A DNA stretch of 64,000 nt from Bombyx mori. Its lineage: Eukaryota > Arthropoda > Insecta > Lepidoptera > Bombycidae. The stretch spans positions 17,357,001-17,421,000 of the forward strand of contig NC_085118.1 of NCBI RefSeq assembly GCF_030269925.1. The letters are read 5' to 3'. The translations under genes were made by a program, and so were the position numbers. Positions 34,381 through 46,085 of the stretch are shown one piece after another. Within the stretch, counting starts at the first letter, position 1. Each line of letters opens with the position of its first letter. The notes under the pieces were generated by a model. That model had not been told where the DNA came from, did no database searches, and was given only the letters and a program-made list of their open reading frames with translations.

Positions 34381-35020
34381 CACTTCTAAAACATAAACAT
34401 ACATTAAGCAGTAACCGCCGCAGAAGGCACCGAATGATGAAATTAAATCATCGCCCCTGTAACGCGCATTAATCGATCGGTCATCATTCTTAATTATTGT
34501 TATCTAATGTAGCCCAGTGAGTTGTATCGCGTCGCCTCTTATCGTTTAGTTAAAACAACCGAATCATTTGAAGGTCGCAAAGATGCCAGTCCCGAGTCGT
34601 TCAGAGTAGTTCAGATAAGCCGGGCACAGGCAGGACCCAAGGCTGCAGGTCGGGCCCCCGGCTGGACTCCGCACCATGCCTCAAAGAAGCTTATATTCAC
34701 GAATATTATTACGCATAAAAAACTATACAACTAAAACAGAACACATTAAAATGTTATCAGTTGACACAAATGAACTGTCTTATGTGTAATTAATGTATTT
34801 AGTACATCTTTACTCTGTTGTCCATGAGTTTTTTTTTTGTTAACAAACACCGTTAGTTTTGACTTCCTACTACGATGGGAATTATCTTGAAACTTGTGTG
34901 GCGGGCTGCTCTCCATGACACGACTATTTATCTTATACTTCTCGAGTTTATCGTCACAACGATTCAAAAAACTCCGATTTGATTAATGGCAAAGCCCGCT
35001 CAAAAGAACTTTTCATGTGT
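34381..35020. other. Intergenic DNA
   Basis: No gene is recognised. A GC-richer stretch at 34590-34690 resembles neither an exon with splice sites nor a repeat that I know. Confidence 0.4.
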
Positions 35021-35200
35021 GAGAGAGAGAGAGAGAGAGAGTATTCTTTATTGTACACCAAAAAACAAATAAACAGTGCGATACATTAAAAACAAAAAAG
35101 TACAATTGGCGGTCTTATCGCTAAGAGCGATCTCTTCCAGACAACCATCAGGTGGACAAAAATCATTTGGAAACGAACTACGCGCGGTGTACCATTCCAG
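35021..35200 (-). mobile_element. LINE 3'-end-like repeat with (GA)n microsatellite
   Basis: About ten GA units are followed by 'gtattctttattgtacacc', 'acaattggcggtcttatcgc' and 'taagagcgatctcttccaga'. The last two blocks are a common lepidopteran repeat that I recall as a LINE 3' UTR. The 'attctttattgtacac' start would be its poly(A) end on the minus strand. Confidence 0.5.
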
Positions 35201-37204
35201 TGAAATACATATACATATATGTGTGCCATATACAGTCTTTAAATATCCAATAATATTGCGCAGACCATTGTGCTGTTGACAAATACTTTATAGATTTGCA
35301 AAGGACAACCGTTTACAGAAAAAGTGCATACATTTTATAAGCATTGATTAAACTCAACACTGTAAGACCAACATAATGATCAAATATTAAGTATTTATTT
35401 CAAATAAAAAATCTACGCTGTGAATTGTATGCAATTTCATACTTTTCAATTCCCACTGACTGAAAAACAAATGTATAACTATTTAAAGTATCATGAACCT
35501 AGCACCATCTAATTTATGTAAATATATGTATCTCTGAACGTCTTATGTAGATTATTTGGGACACCGAGCAGATAACAAATAAACCATAAAATCTACCTGT
35601 CAATGTTATAAGATAGGGATGAGTACACGTTAATCTTACTTTAATGCCGCTGGGTAGACACGCGTTCCGATGTCAAGGGTGGGGCGGGGCGGCCGCCATA
35701 CGGTGCAATGCAATTCAAACTCTTTAACTAAATATATCTAAATATATTATTTTTATATATAAGTAAAAACCCTATATAAATAAAAATCTATTTAAAAACT
35801 CAAGTAACCTCTTAAATCAGAAGGGTCAAGAGCTCGACCGTCCATCAGATAATTAAAAAAAACTACAAAACACACGCGCGCGCACAGCTAACACACACAC
35901 ACACACACAAGATTTTATAGTGCTGAAATATTAGAGTGGTAGAGCTATACAAAAAATCATAATTGAAATATATTTTACGAAGGTGCATCTTTATCTTTTT
36001 TTATTCGTCGCTGTGGGACGACGCGTTGATAGCTCAGAGTGCCCTTGTAACTATTACCCATCCCTTGAGCACACAATAACCGAGCAGTGACACGCTTTCG
36101 CATCTTATAGGACTTGCAATTGGAACAATACGTATAGTTAAATAATTAACCACGATGTCCACATACAAACACACAAGTCTTCGGACATGGTATATATGGG
36201 TTTTCCATATCTTGTGAAATAGCTATCAGGCTATACAGATCATATACAATCTACAATATAACGCAACGTATCGATTTGGTAATCACATCCAATAGATTCA
36301 CAAGCCCACTTCAATTGAAGGCAATCGTTTCAATGAAATTGCGAGTACAGATCATTAATTGTCTGTTGCTAACAACTCCTACTTCTGAAGCTCGGGTCAT
36401 GGCTATAGAACAACTGATACCATTATTACTTGTTTTTAGAAATATTCATAGAATTTTAGTGACCTTGGGGTATTTTTATACTACAGTAGGGACTCCCTGG
36501 CCTACTCTATGAAAAACAAATTTCTCACTGAAACTCGCGTGCCACCATTCGTGCCTTGGTGGTAGTGTGGTAGAAGCTTTCCCTGTAGCGCCAACAATAC
36601 AACAATAATTCTAAGTTTCATCACAACCAGATAAACGATTTAGGAACGCACGCAGAACAAGCATGTCAATATTCATTATTTTATTTTTTAAGGGATTTTA
36701 TGACCTGGTAACTAAGTAAGATCTTTAGGTCATGTCTTATTTTAATTTATATTCTCATTTTTATCAAAAATGATAATATGGAGTGAAATTAAATGAGATG
36801 AGATGATATGGGATAAAATATAATCTCAATAAAATGATGGTCATTTACCGAAATTTTTTCAGTTGACTTTTTGGAGGATCCCGAGAAGTTACGTCCAGCG
36901 GCTTTGTTTCATTTTCCCGCGTTTGCGCACTTTTACAGATACTAAACAATTCATAAACCACCTTTATTACACATTTAAACCTGAAGAAACACTAAATAGA
37001 CAAAATAAAACAAATCACACAATTTCACTCCTCGCGTTCCCGCCAAAAAGTCTATTCGTTATATGTATTACTTATACAGATAAAATATGTAGACTTTATT
37101 GTATCACTATAAATGTTGTTAAATGTGTATGTAAGTAAAGGATTTCGCAGCCCGCTGGATTGTAAGTGTTTATCGGCGCCGGAACACAGGGGTCAGGTTT
37201 AATG
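35201..37204. other. Intergenic DNA with a (CA)n microsatellite
   Basis: Mostly AT-rich sequence without recognisable genes. A CA/CG dinucleotide microsatellite lies at about 35871-35910. The 36276-36512 and 36863-37138 open frames show no domain, signal or splice context that I would support. Confidence 0.45.
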
Positions 37205-37440
37205 ATTTTTTTTATTGCACAGATAAGTGGACAAATTAACAGCCCAGCTGATGTTAAGTGGTTACCCGAGCCCATAGACATCTACAACGTGAGTGCCGCA
37301 TCCACCTTTAGATATGAGTTCTAAGGTCCCAATATAATTACAACGGCTGCCCCACCCTTCAATTACTGCTTCATGGCAGAAATAAGCAGGGTGGTGGTAC
37401 CTACTCGTGCAGACTCACAAGAGGTCCTACCACCAGTAAA
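37205..37440 (-). mobile_element. Bm1-type SINE, head-less
   Basis: Reverse complement of the body, from 'tttttttattgcacagataa' to 'gaggtcctaccaccag', with the 'ccgaaacg' block deleted (...caattactgcttcatgg). Confidence 0.9.
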
Positions 37441-38087
37441 TGATCCAGCGGTTTGATCTGGGCAACGGTCTGTCAGTATCCGTCACTAGTAGCTAGTAGT
37501 CAGGCAACCGTATAGGAATAGCTGTCCTCATTAACAAAACGGATTCAACAAAAAAATGCGATAATCGATTTTGTATTATCAGATTAACACAATGACAATA
37601 TATGTAAAAAAAGCCGACACATTGCCATCTAGCGGTTACTGTTGTAAGCTCTGTACTTTAAAGTTTATTGCCATGCACGTAGCACCCAGCACAGGGAAAA
37701 GCATTTTTGAATTAACGTTTACGCCTTTATAACTGTATACGGATTTTACCGTCGACTTCTTTACTTCCTTGTACTGTGTTGGTGCTTCGATCGATTTTAA
37801 TTAAATAGTAACGAAGTGTTGTTAGTTGTTTTAGTATTTTCCTAAACTTCTGCAAGGCGCTAATAGGTACTCTTCACAAAATGATCGTGTGAAGCTTCGG
37901 TTGTCTGTGACCACAGAACAAAGCGAATTTTTTGTTAATGTAAAATTAAAATTTTGAGGTCGTCGTGGCCTATCATAGTGGATGGATAATATCAAATACG
38001 AAGCTTCTGACAGCCGCACTAGTATCTAATAAATGATATTATTTAGTGATTAGTAGTGATATTATAACCAAAAGCACCTAATTATTT
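37441..38087. other. Intergenic DNA
   Basis: A 35-bp trace of a SINE head ('gaggtcgtcgtggcctatca') is at about 37956. Nothing else is recognised. Confidence 0.4.
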
Positions 38088-39690
38088 TTGAAATATGTAG
38101 TCTGCCCTCCAACTTCAACATGTTATTCGTATAACATCGCGCTCCGTCCGAGCACTATAGACCTGGCATTGCTTAGGAACGTAACTCTGCGCTTGCGTTC
38201 CATCGAAGCACTGTCAGAGCTCGACTCAGACCACCGACCTGTCGTTATGCAGCTCGGTCGCCCTCACAACCCAGTCACTGTTACGAGGACCATGGTGGAT
38301 TGGAATAAGCTGGGCACGTGCTTAGCAGAAGCCGCTCCACCAATCCTCCCTTACGGCCCGGATTCGAATCTATCCCCTGAGGACACCGTCGAATCCATAA
38401 ACATCATTACTGACCACAATGTTCCGCGATCATAAGATCTTCCAAAGAAGTCGATGTGGAGGATAGCTTTCACCGCATCAGACTGTCCCCCGAGCTTATG
38501 AATCTCTTAAGAGTTAGGAACGCGGCAATCTGGGCCTACGATCGATATCCCACGGACTCAAACCGAATTCGGATGCGTCGTCTACAGCGGGAAGTCAAAT
38601 CCCGCCTAAACGACACCCGAAATGAGAAATGGGTTAGTTATTTAGAAGAACTCGCGCCCTCTCACCAAGAATACTGGCGACTAGCTAGGACTCTCAAATC
38701 CGAAACTACCGTTACGATGCCCCTCGTACGCCCTTCAGGCCAACCACCGGCTTTCGATGACGATGACAAGGCTGAGCTGCTGGCCGATGCACTGCAAGAG
38801 CAGTGCACCACCAGCACTCAATACGCGGACCCCGAACACACCGAGTTAGTCGACGGGGAGGTCGAGCGCAGTTTCCCCCCATTACCACTGACGAAGTTAG
38901 AGAAGCGACCACAACCTTTAACCTAAAAGGGCACCCGGCTCCGGCGACGGCATCCGCAACCGCGCCTTAAAACTTTTACCAGTCCAACTGATAGCAATGT
39001 TGCCTACCATTTTAAATGCCGCTATGACGCACTGCATCTTTCCCGCGGTGTGGAAAGAAGCGGAGGTTATCGATATACATAAGCCGGGCAAACCGAAAAA
39101 CGAAACCGCTAGTTACCGTCCGATTAGTCTCCTCCCCGCGATAGGCAAAATTTACGAACGACTCCTTCGGAAACGCCTCTGGGACTTTGTTACAGCGAAC
39201 AAAAAACTAATAGACGAGCAGTTTGGATTCCGCGCTAAACACTAGTGCATACAACAAGTGCACCGCCTCACGGAACACATCTTAATAGGGCTAAATAGGC
39301 GTAAACAAATCCCGACCGGAGCCCTCATCTTCGATATCGCGAAAGCGTTCGAAAAGTCTGGCACAAAGGTTTGATTTACAAACTGTACAACATGGGACAG
39401 ACTCGTGCTCATCACACGAGACTTCTTGTCGAACCGTTCGTTTCGATATCGAGTAGAGGGAACTCGGTCTCGTCCCCGTCATCTGACTGCCGGAGTCCCG
39501 CAAGGCTCCGCGCTCTCCCCGTTATTATTTAGTTTGTATATCAATGATATACCACGATCTCGGGAGACCCATCTAGCGCTCTTCGCCGATGACACGGCTA
39601 TCTACTACTCGTGTAGGAAGAAGTCGCTCTTACATCAGCGACTCCAGATCGCAGTAACCACCATCGGACAGTGGTTCCCACCCACCTGAA
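38088..39690 (+). pseudogene. LINE family B ORF2 (endonuclease/reverse transcriptase), inactivated
   Basis: Successive open pieces (38088-38435, 38456-38926, 38997-39245, 39405-39689) carry ORF2 in order. The endonuclease end is ELDSDHRPVVMQLGR. The pre-RT segment has a fingers-like VIDIHKPGKPKNETASYRPI. The palm has GALIFDIAKAFEK (motif A), GVPQGSALSPLLFSLYINDI (motif B) and LALFADDTAIYYS (motif C, catalytic Asp pair intact). Frame shifts near 38436, 38927 and 39360 and a TAG at about 39243 break it. The element stops soon after motif C, at 'cagtggttcccacccacc', where a spliced RNA-like or deleted end meets unrelated AT-rich DNA. The clade looks like jockey. The copy at 29570 overlaps it at motif C. 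Confidence 0.9.
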
Positions 39691-40654
39691 CACATGAGGA
39701 TGAACTCCAACAATATATATACATATTAGGCAGATTCAAAAAAAAAATTTTTTTTTTTTCGAAATCCTCATGGAAAAACTTTCGAAAAGGTGTCAAAAAC
39801 GCCTGAAACATTAGAGCTCTTAATATTAATATTAAGAGGTCGCGCATCGCAGATTTCTATTTCCCATTTAAATAACACGGAAAAAAAAAAAATATTTCAG
39901 AATTTTGTAACTCTTAAACCGCTTTATGAACTGCCAAACCAAAAAGTACTTTTATAGGAAATTTGACGCTCTACAAAAAAGGTCTCCACAACGTTTTCGA
40001 TAATCCTACCCATTTCAAAGTTATTCGTGGTCAAAGTTATATTTACAAAAAAATTACAGGTTTTTTTTTTTGATAATATTATTAATCTATATTAATCTCT
40101 ATTAATATATAACATTAACATTAGATTTCAAAACCTCATGGTCGCGTACAGACGCATGATGCACTCACATCCAGTGACTAAGATAATTACAGCATAATCA
40201 ATTTATTCAGGTAGGTAACAACTTATTGACGAGTAATGGTAAAAAGTGATTCATGAACGACTTCATAATGAAGGAATCATGTAATAATTTATTTTTATTA
40301 CGCAATGCTAAAATTGCTGAAATTATAACTCCACATAATTACTGGTGTGGGTACGAATGGCTAGCTACCACTATCTTAACAATCTCTGTTGAAAAACATC
40401 ATACTTTCCTAACAGAGCAGTTACAGACTGTACTTGAGACCTCCAATTCGTATCTTATGGTGATTGGTGTCAATCGCTTTGCTGCATTGTAACAGCTATA
40501 ACAATTATTTGCAGTGATTCTACACCAATACACCAAAAATTTCATCATTGATCTGCAAAGGTTATTATTTTGAGTGCGTTCTATTCTTTAAACAGGAAAA
40601 TGAATAAAAACTTGAGTATTTGTTATGAGAAACCAGTTACTTCTTATCTTTAAT
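39691..40654. other. Intergenic, A/T-rich
   Basis: A homopolymer stretch (A then T run) is at 39735-39765. The block to about 40080 has several 'cctcatgg' and 'aaagttat' words and looks like a moderately old repeat, but I cannot name it. Confidence 0.4.
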
Positions 40655-40785
40655 AATTATAACCCATAAGCTTCCTTATACTCATAAGCTTACCTACTAT
40701 AATTATAACCCATAAGCTTCCTTATACCCATAAGCTTACCTACTATAATTATAACCCATAAGCTTATAACCCATAGGCATTCTTC
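40655..40785. repeat. 46-bp tandem repeat
   Basis: The unit beginning 'aattataacccataagcttc' starts at 40655, 40701 and 40747, a period of 46 bp, with the third copy partial. Within the unit, 'cataagctt' occurs twice, so the array has a smaller internal periodicity. Confidence 0.9.
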
Positions 40786-42465
40786 CCTAACCTAATTAAA
40801 TAATAAGTGAAGGTATTTTGGCCCACGTGTGCCAACCATAAATCACCATTGTGGCCATAAGATCTATTTATTTTAATGATTATAGTGTATAACAGTAACC
40901 TCAGTAGCAATACCTAAAATAATAATAACATGAGGCTAGATAGATAATAAGTATAGACCTTGAGCTGTTTCTAATGTTGTTTTTTCGTTAGTCGCTCATA
41001 TTTGAATCATTATCTATTTTTTACTTCCTTACTTCCTCTATTCCTCCAAATACTTATCTTCAGTGTTCAACCAACTGTATAGCAATTCTACAATAGACAT
41101 GATTTCCATCACTCCAAACACTTTAGTTTTAGATCTGATTACTCAAAGTGAGTAATGGTAGTATTCATATAGTATTGTCTATGAGTTATGGTAATCCCTT
41201 AATACAGGCAAATCACTAAGCGATACCATTTAAAACAAAAAAAGATAAGGCATCTTGACCTAGTGATGCCTGACACATATATTGTTTGTTGGTACTTGGT
41301 AAGTACTGCAGGATATCTTTCATTTTATTTTGATTTTGTATGCTGCATGTCAATCTGATCATATTTTTTTAATTGAATCAAATCTAAAATTTTAATTTGT
41401 TTTTTATACTCTGCTATATGGACAGCAAGTTTATTGCATGGGATGCAAAGGAAATTGGCCAATAATATATATTGGTCTTACATTTTATAAGCATTCTTAT
41501 ATACTTTTTAGTAGATTTCAAGTTCATAATTATATACAAAATATTCAAATGTATTACGAACCTTGTATTATCAGCCATTTCGGTATTCTCGAGGCAGGTG
41601 AATCAATTAATACATAAAGATGAAGGTTTTACACGAAATTTTCACATTTATGTTCTTTCACAAAATATTTTTTTTTACATCACCATTCAATTTTGTTTTA
41701 AACTTTCTAAGTACATATTTTAACTAGACATATTTTTATAACAGTCTAATGTTTTTTTTTTAATTAAATTAATTCGTTGCATAACAATTTATTTATATTT
41801 ATTTATGCAGTATTGGGGCAAAGTCTAATAAGCCATTGACGATATTTAAGTCATTCCCATTGGAGTTTTAACTCACTAAATAGAAATTTCCGAATTTCTT
41901 AAAGTCTATTTTAACATTTAGTTAATGCCCAATATTTTTGACTAAAACTTGATGTTCGTAAGTAGACACATTTATATTTTCAAATGTCTGTACGTGACTA
42001 TCAGTCACAGCCTGACACTTTTACGAAGAATCGAGTCGATGACAAAAAAAACCGCACGTCGTGATGTTACTACGTTCCGACTATTTCGAATAGTGAATCG
42101 ATTAATTTAATCGAAATTGGTTAAGGAAAAAATCTTCTTCAATTCAAATTTAAATAAATTAGGTTTATAATTAGTGAAAGCCCACTCTTAACTAAGCCTT
42201 CGAGTTCACCACAGTAAAAATCTGGTGTCTTTGGACAAACAGGGAGCTTCCATACAAAAATAAAAACGGCGTGCGTGAAACTTGGTGCACGCGAATGAAG
42301 TGAAACTTCATTCTCGATGTGTAGTATTGTGGTTTTCTTCATCTTTCATTCTTAAATCAGATTGCTCTTGTAATAGGGAATGCTATGTATAATAGATGCG
42401 ACATCTTCAACTTTATACATATAATATATGTTATATTAAAATAGAATGAATATATATATATTTAT
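40786..42465. other. AT-rich intergenic DNA
   Basis: No exon, RNA gene or known element is recognised. Several T-runs and 'atttatttat' stretches are present. The 41472-41723 frame is low-complexity and Phe/Ile-rich, as expected from AT-rich DNA. Confidence 0.45.
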
Positions 42466-42690
42466 ATTTATTGCTTAGATGGGTGGACGAGCTCACAGCC
42501 CACCTGGTGTAAAGCGGTTACTTGAGCCCATAGACATCTACAAGATATAAATTCTAAGATCTCAGTATAATTACAACGGCTGTCCTGCCCTTCAGACCGA
42601 AACGCATTACTGCTTCACGGCAGAAATAGGCAGGGCGGTGGTACCTATCCGCACGGACTCACAAGTGGTCCTACCACAAGTATAAACCAC
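42466..42690 (-). mobile_element. Bm1-type SINE with internal deletion
   Basis: Reverse complement of the body, from 'ttgcttagatgggtggacga' to 'tcctaccacaagta'. About 20 bp at 'caacgtaaatgcgcca' are missing. Confidence 0.92.
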
Positions 42691-42714
42691 TATGTATGCT
42701 TAAATTTTTAAAAC

Positions 42715-42856
42715 AACGCAATGGATTTTGATGCGGTTTTTTTTAATAGATAGAGTGATTGAAGAGGAAGGTTTATATGTATAATAACATCCATTAAATA
42801 GTGGAGAAGTCAATAATAAATTACAGTTTCCGAAGCGAAGCGAGGGCGGGTCGCTA
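42715..42856 (+). mobile_element. Helitron-like 3' end
   Basis: The stretch 'aacgcaatggattttgatgc', 'ggtttatatgtataataac' and finally 'gaagcgaagcgagggcgggt' and 'cgctag' has the typical end of lepidopteran Helitron derivatives, GC-rich and closing in CTAG (42853-42856), followed by T. The 5' end is not found. It may start at the SINE boundary. Confidence 0.6.
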
Positions 42857-43423
42857 GTTTTAAATAAACAAAATGGATATCTGCTCGATCTAGTCCAAAA
42901 TTCAAAACAATCACATCTTTTTAAATCACTTAACGCTTTAAAAAGCGCCGAGTATCTACTCGGCGCTTTGAAATCGATTGAGTAGTTCGAACCAATATCG
43001 ATTTAATCAGAAATATATTTCCACCTAAATTTGAAACACAAAACCTCAACGCTGTTTTTACGATTCGTCAAACTTTGCGTTTACGCAACAGCAATGTTGC
43101 TATTTATAGCTATGTTTGGAATATATTAAGCTGTCTTGAAAGTTTTAATTTTTACTAAGAGTTTTCAAACAATCGTTTTCAGAAATCTACTACTAATAAA
43201 AAGTGTATTAAAAAAATGCATTTATAAGATGGTGATATCTGATGCCGTCTTGTCACTTTGGGTTAAAAACTGGTTATCAGATCAAAATGTTTCTAAATTT
43301 CAAACCGAAGAAGTTCTTCTTGCCCTTATCCCACTATGTGTGGTCGGCGTCAGGCCTATCATACGTCATTTATGCACTCAAACCCTTCACTCAAATATTC
43401 TTTAGACAGTACACAGTACCTCT
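42857..43423. other. Intergenic DNA
   Basis: The inverted repeat 'aaaaagcgccgagtatct'/'actcggcgctttgaaatc' near 42940-42975 could form a short hairpin. No gene is recognised. Confidence 0.4.
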
Positions 43424-43566
43424 CAGTGGCGTAGCGATCTTAACTCGCTCCCGGGGCACAAGACCTTTTTGGCGCCCTTTTTTATTTTGTGGACCATTTG
43501 ATGCCCCTTTGTAAGTAACGCCCGGGACATGATGCCTCCCTTTGCTCCACCCTCGCTACGCTACTG
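43424..43566. mobile_element. hAT-like MITE, 143 bp
   Basis: The terminal inverted repeats are CAGTGGCGTAGCGA at the left and TCGCTACGCTACTG at the right, a perfect 14-bp match. The flanking octamers gtacctct and atacctga share their central five bases, which fits a decayed 8-bp target duplication. CAGTGGCGTAGC-type ends and 8-bp duplications are typical of hAT non-autonomous elements. The interior has no coding capacity. Confidence 0.85.
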
Positions 43567-43936
43567 ATACCTGATTTTATATTAAGATATTGCATAGCTT
43601 TTATCGCGGGTCTTGAGCGCGGCGACCGAATCATGAAATTCCGTAACGAAAAAAACCTAACACCCATCACTCTGCCTACCATGTAGCTCGCGTTCAACAC
43701 ATTAACACGTTGCGCTTGTGTAGTGTTTGTGAATAAGCGCGTGGCGTGACGTCACACTGCATGCGCCTCATGAAAAGTCTGCCCATCTCTCTCTCGCGCT
43801 TTAGTTTATGAGTGTGAAGGGGACAGTTAATGTTTTGCTTTTATTAATGTTTAATATAGCGTGGTCTTGTTTTATTATTGTTTTAATATTAAATTATCAT
43901 TGTCTAATTATATTTGCATAAATTGATAAAAAATGC

Positions 43937-43938
<2 letters not shown>
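43567..43938. other. Intergenic DNA
   Basis: No gene or known element is recognised. Confidence 0.4.
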
Positions 43939-43999
<61 letters not shown>

Positions 44000-44090
44000 T
44001 GCCCTTGTAGGCAGACGAGCATACGGCCCACCTGATGGTGAGTGGTTACCGTCGCCCATGGACTTCAGCAATGCCAAGCAATATGCAATA
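43939..44090 (-). mobile_element. LINE family A 3' end with a 59-nt poly(T)/poly(A) tail
   Basis: An uninterrupted run of 59 T at 43939-43997 is followed by 'attgcccttgtaggcagacg', 'acggcccacctgatggtgag' and 'cccatggacttcagcaatgc', ending at '...ccaag'. On the minus strand this is the family A terminus with its poly(A) tail. The intact tail and low divergence suggest a young insertion. Confidence 0.93.
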
Positions 44091-44641
44091 GCTTTACCGC
44101 AGCAGCTGCCGAGTGCCACACGTTTTTTATTATTGACTTTTGAAAAAGTAAGAAATGGAAATTCCAAAAGGGCGCTAGTAAAGTATGATATTGTTAAATC
44201 GTAAGGTTTGTAAAAATAGTTGGTTTAAATAGGTATTAAAATTGTATAGATATTACTTTGCTATAAGTATTATATTAGATTAAAAATAATATACTATTTT
44301 TGCAAAATAACTTAAATTTTAGTACTAAAACGGATTTTGACAAATCCTTAACTTATGGCGATAATTAAGGCTGGCAATTCCAACACGGCAATGGTACCTA
44401 GTTACAGTTACTAGTGGTCATAATTCGACCTTATTTAATTGAGATAAGTATGAGCATTGTTATGGTTCTATTGTATGGTTCTACGTATTCGCTGGTAGCC
44501 TAATGGCCTAAGAGGTAGGTGAGCTCACGGGCTCAACCTGAGAGAATTTGCACGAGCTGTTGTAAAAGGCTATACTGGTAAAATCACAGATTTCGCCAAG
44601 GCTACACTATAGACAAATAATAATAAAGACAAAAAATAATA
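44091..44641. other. Intergenic DNA
   Basis: A 45-bp family B trace ('ggtaggtgagctcacgggct') is at about 44505-44550. The TA at 44640-44641 is the mariner target duplication. Confidence 0.45.
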
Positions 44642-44831
44642 GGGGTTAAAGTATGAAATTGCCGTTCTATTGTAATAGGTACCTAATTCGAATTGACATA
44701 GAACCTTCATGGTTTGAGGTTTTTGAGTGAAACTTTTTTCAAATGGTACCTATGAGGTTCTTCTTTTAAAAATGTGCAACATTTGATTATCAACTTTCAG
44801 TTGTTTTTTTTATTCAGCTTAGACAAGAAAG

Positions 44832-45164
44832 ATGACTATTTCGAAAATTCGAGTGAGTTTTGAATACGAGTTCCGACGCGGAACTAACGCTGCAGAAACA
44901 GCTCGCAATATCAATGTTGCGTTTGGAGAGGGGACTGCTAATGAACGCGCCGTGCGATTTTGGTTTAAACGCTTTCGTGATGGAAATTTTGATTTGAAGA
45001 ACGAACCACGTGGAAGACCGCCCACACATGTGAATAACAATGAATTGAAAGAGATGGTGGAAGCCGATCCGAGCCAAAATACCCAGGAATTAGCGACAAG
45101 CTTTAACGTTACCTTACCAACAATATTGACTCCTTTGCGTCAAATCAATAAAACCAGACGATGA
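44832..45164 (+). pseudogene. Mariner transposase, N-terminal DNA-binding domain
   Basis: 110 residues starting MTISKIRVSFEYEFRRGTNA. The paired helix-turn-helix region follows (AVRFWFKRFRDGNFDLKNE), then the GRP(P) linker (PRGRPPTHVNNN) and the second helix-turn-helix ending at LRQINKTRR, where the insertion begins. It binds the terminal repeats in intact elements. Alone it lacks the catalytic part. Confidence 0.9.
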
Positions 45165-45559
45165 CCAGACGGTTTTTTTTTTGATAAATTGTGTTTTTAG
45201 AAATTATATTTAAATACGAATTACATATTGATAAAATTATGAAATATTCCTTACCAAACACTCATTGGCATCGGGTGGCTTAACAACGCCATCTGCTGAA
45301 ATGGCTTTAGTGTTATTGTGTCTTTAAAGCAGTTAGTTGCTCTCAATTATGAAAAATAGTATTATTATTCGCGAATAGATGTCGGGAAGAGTCATAAAGT
45401 TGATTATCGATAAAGTTGACTATTGAAAACACGAACAAAACAACATTTTCTGAAAATAAATCGTAGCTAATTCGATTTATCGCCCCCGAAATCCCCTGTA
45501 TACTAAATTTTATAAAAATCGTTGGAGCCGTTTCCGAGATTCAGATTATTGAATTGCTG
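45165..45559. other. Insertion 1 inside the mariner
   Basis: AT-rich foreign sequence separates the DNA-binding and catalytic parts. It begins after a T-run near 45170 and ends near 'tcagattattgaattgctga'. It includes 'gttgattatcgataaagttg' and 'aaaatcgttggagccgtttc', the latter a common lepidopteran Helitron/MITE word. No terminal repeats were found by eye. Confidence 0.5.
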
Positions 45560-46085
45560 AAAAATGGGATCTGCAGAAAGAAACGCGTGTTAAACCTTGT
45601 GTTGACTTGTTGAATCTATACAGAAATGAAGTAATATTGGATCGAATTCTGACATGTGATGAAAAGTGGATTCTTTACGATAACCGTAAGCGAAAAATGC
45701 AATGGTTGACCCCAATTCAAATGCCGCAACAGTGTCCTAAAGCAAGTTTTACCAATAAAAAGCTAATGGTAACTGTTTGGTGGTCTCAGCATGGTGTTAT
45801 TCATTATAGCTTTCTCCGATTTGGTCAACCACTAACGGCAGATGCCTACTCTGCCGAACTCCGAACAATGATAGCAAAACTTGCCGTGAAACAGCCCCGA
45901 CTCATGAATCGATCTTCACCATTATTGCTCCACGATAACGCGAGACCTCATACAGCACGAGTAGCCGTTTTAACTCTACAGGAACTGCAATTAGAAACCA
46001 TTCATCACTCTCCGTATTCGCCAGACCTTGCTCCAACGGACTACCATTTTTTTCGTGATTTGGACAATTTTCTACGTGTTAACGT
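45560..46085 (+). pseudogene. Mariner transposase, catalytic domain
   Basis: The frame continues CVDLLNLYRNE, then RILTCDEKWILYDNRKR (first catalytic Asp in CDEKW), LMVTVWWSQHGVIHYSFL, LLLHDNARPHTA (second Asp), and YSPDLAPTDYHFFRDL (third Asp, D34D spacing). All three catalytic positions are intact. The open frame at 45607-46257 runs on from here into foreign residues because of insertion 2. The copy cannot make a whole transposase. Confidence 0.92.

Noticed and set aside
43914..44204. Open frame with long Phe run
   Set aside because: Produced by the 59-nt poly(T) LINE tail.
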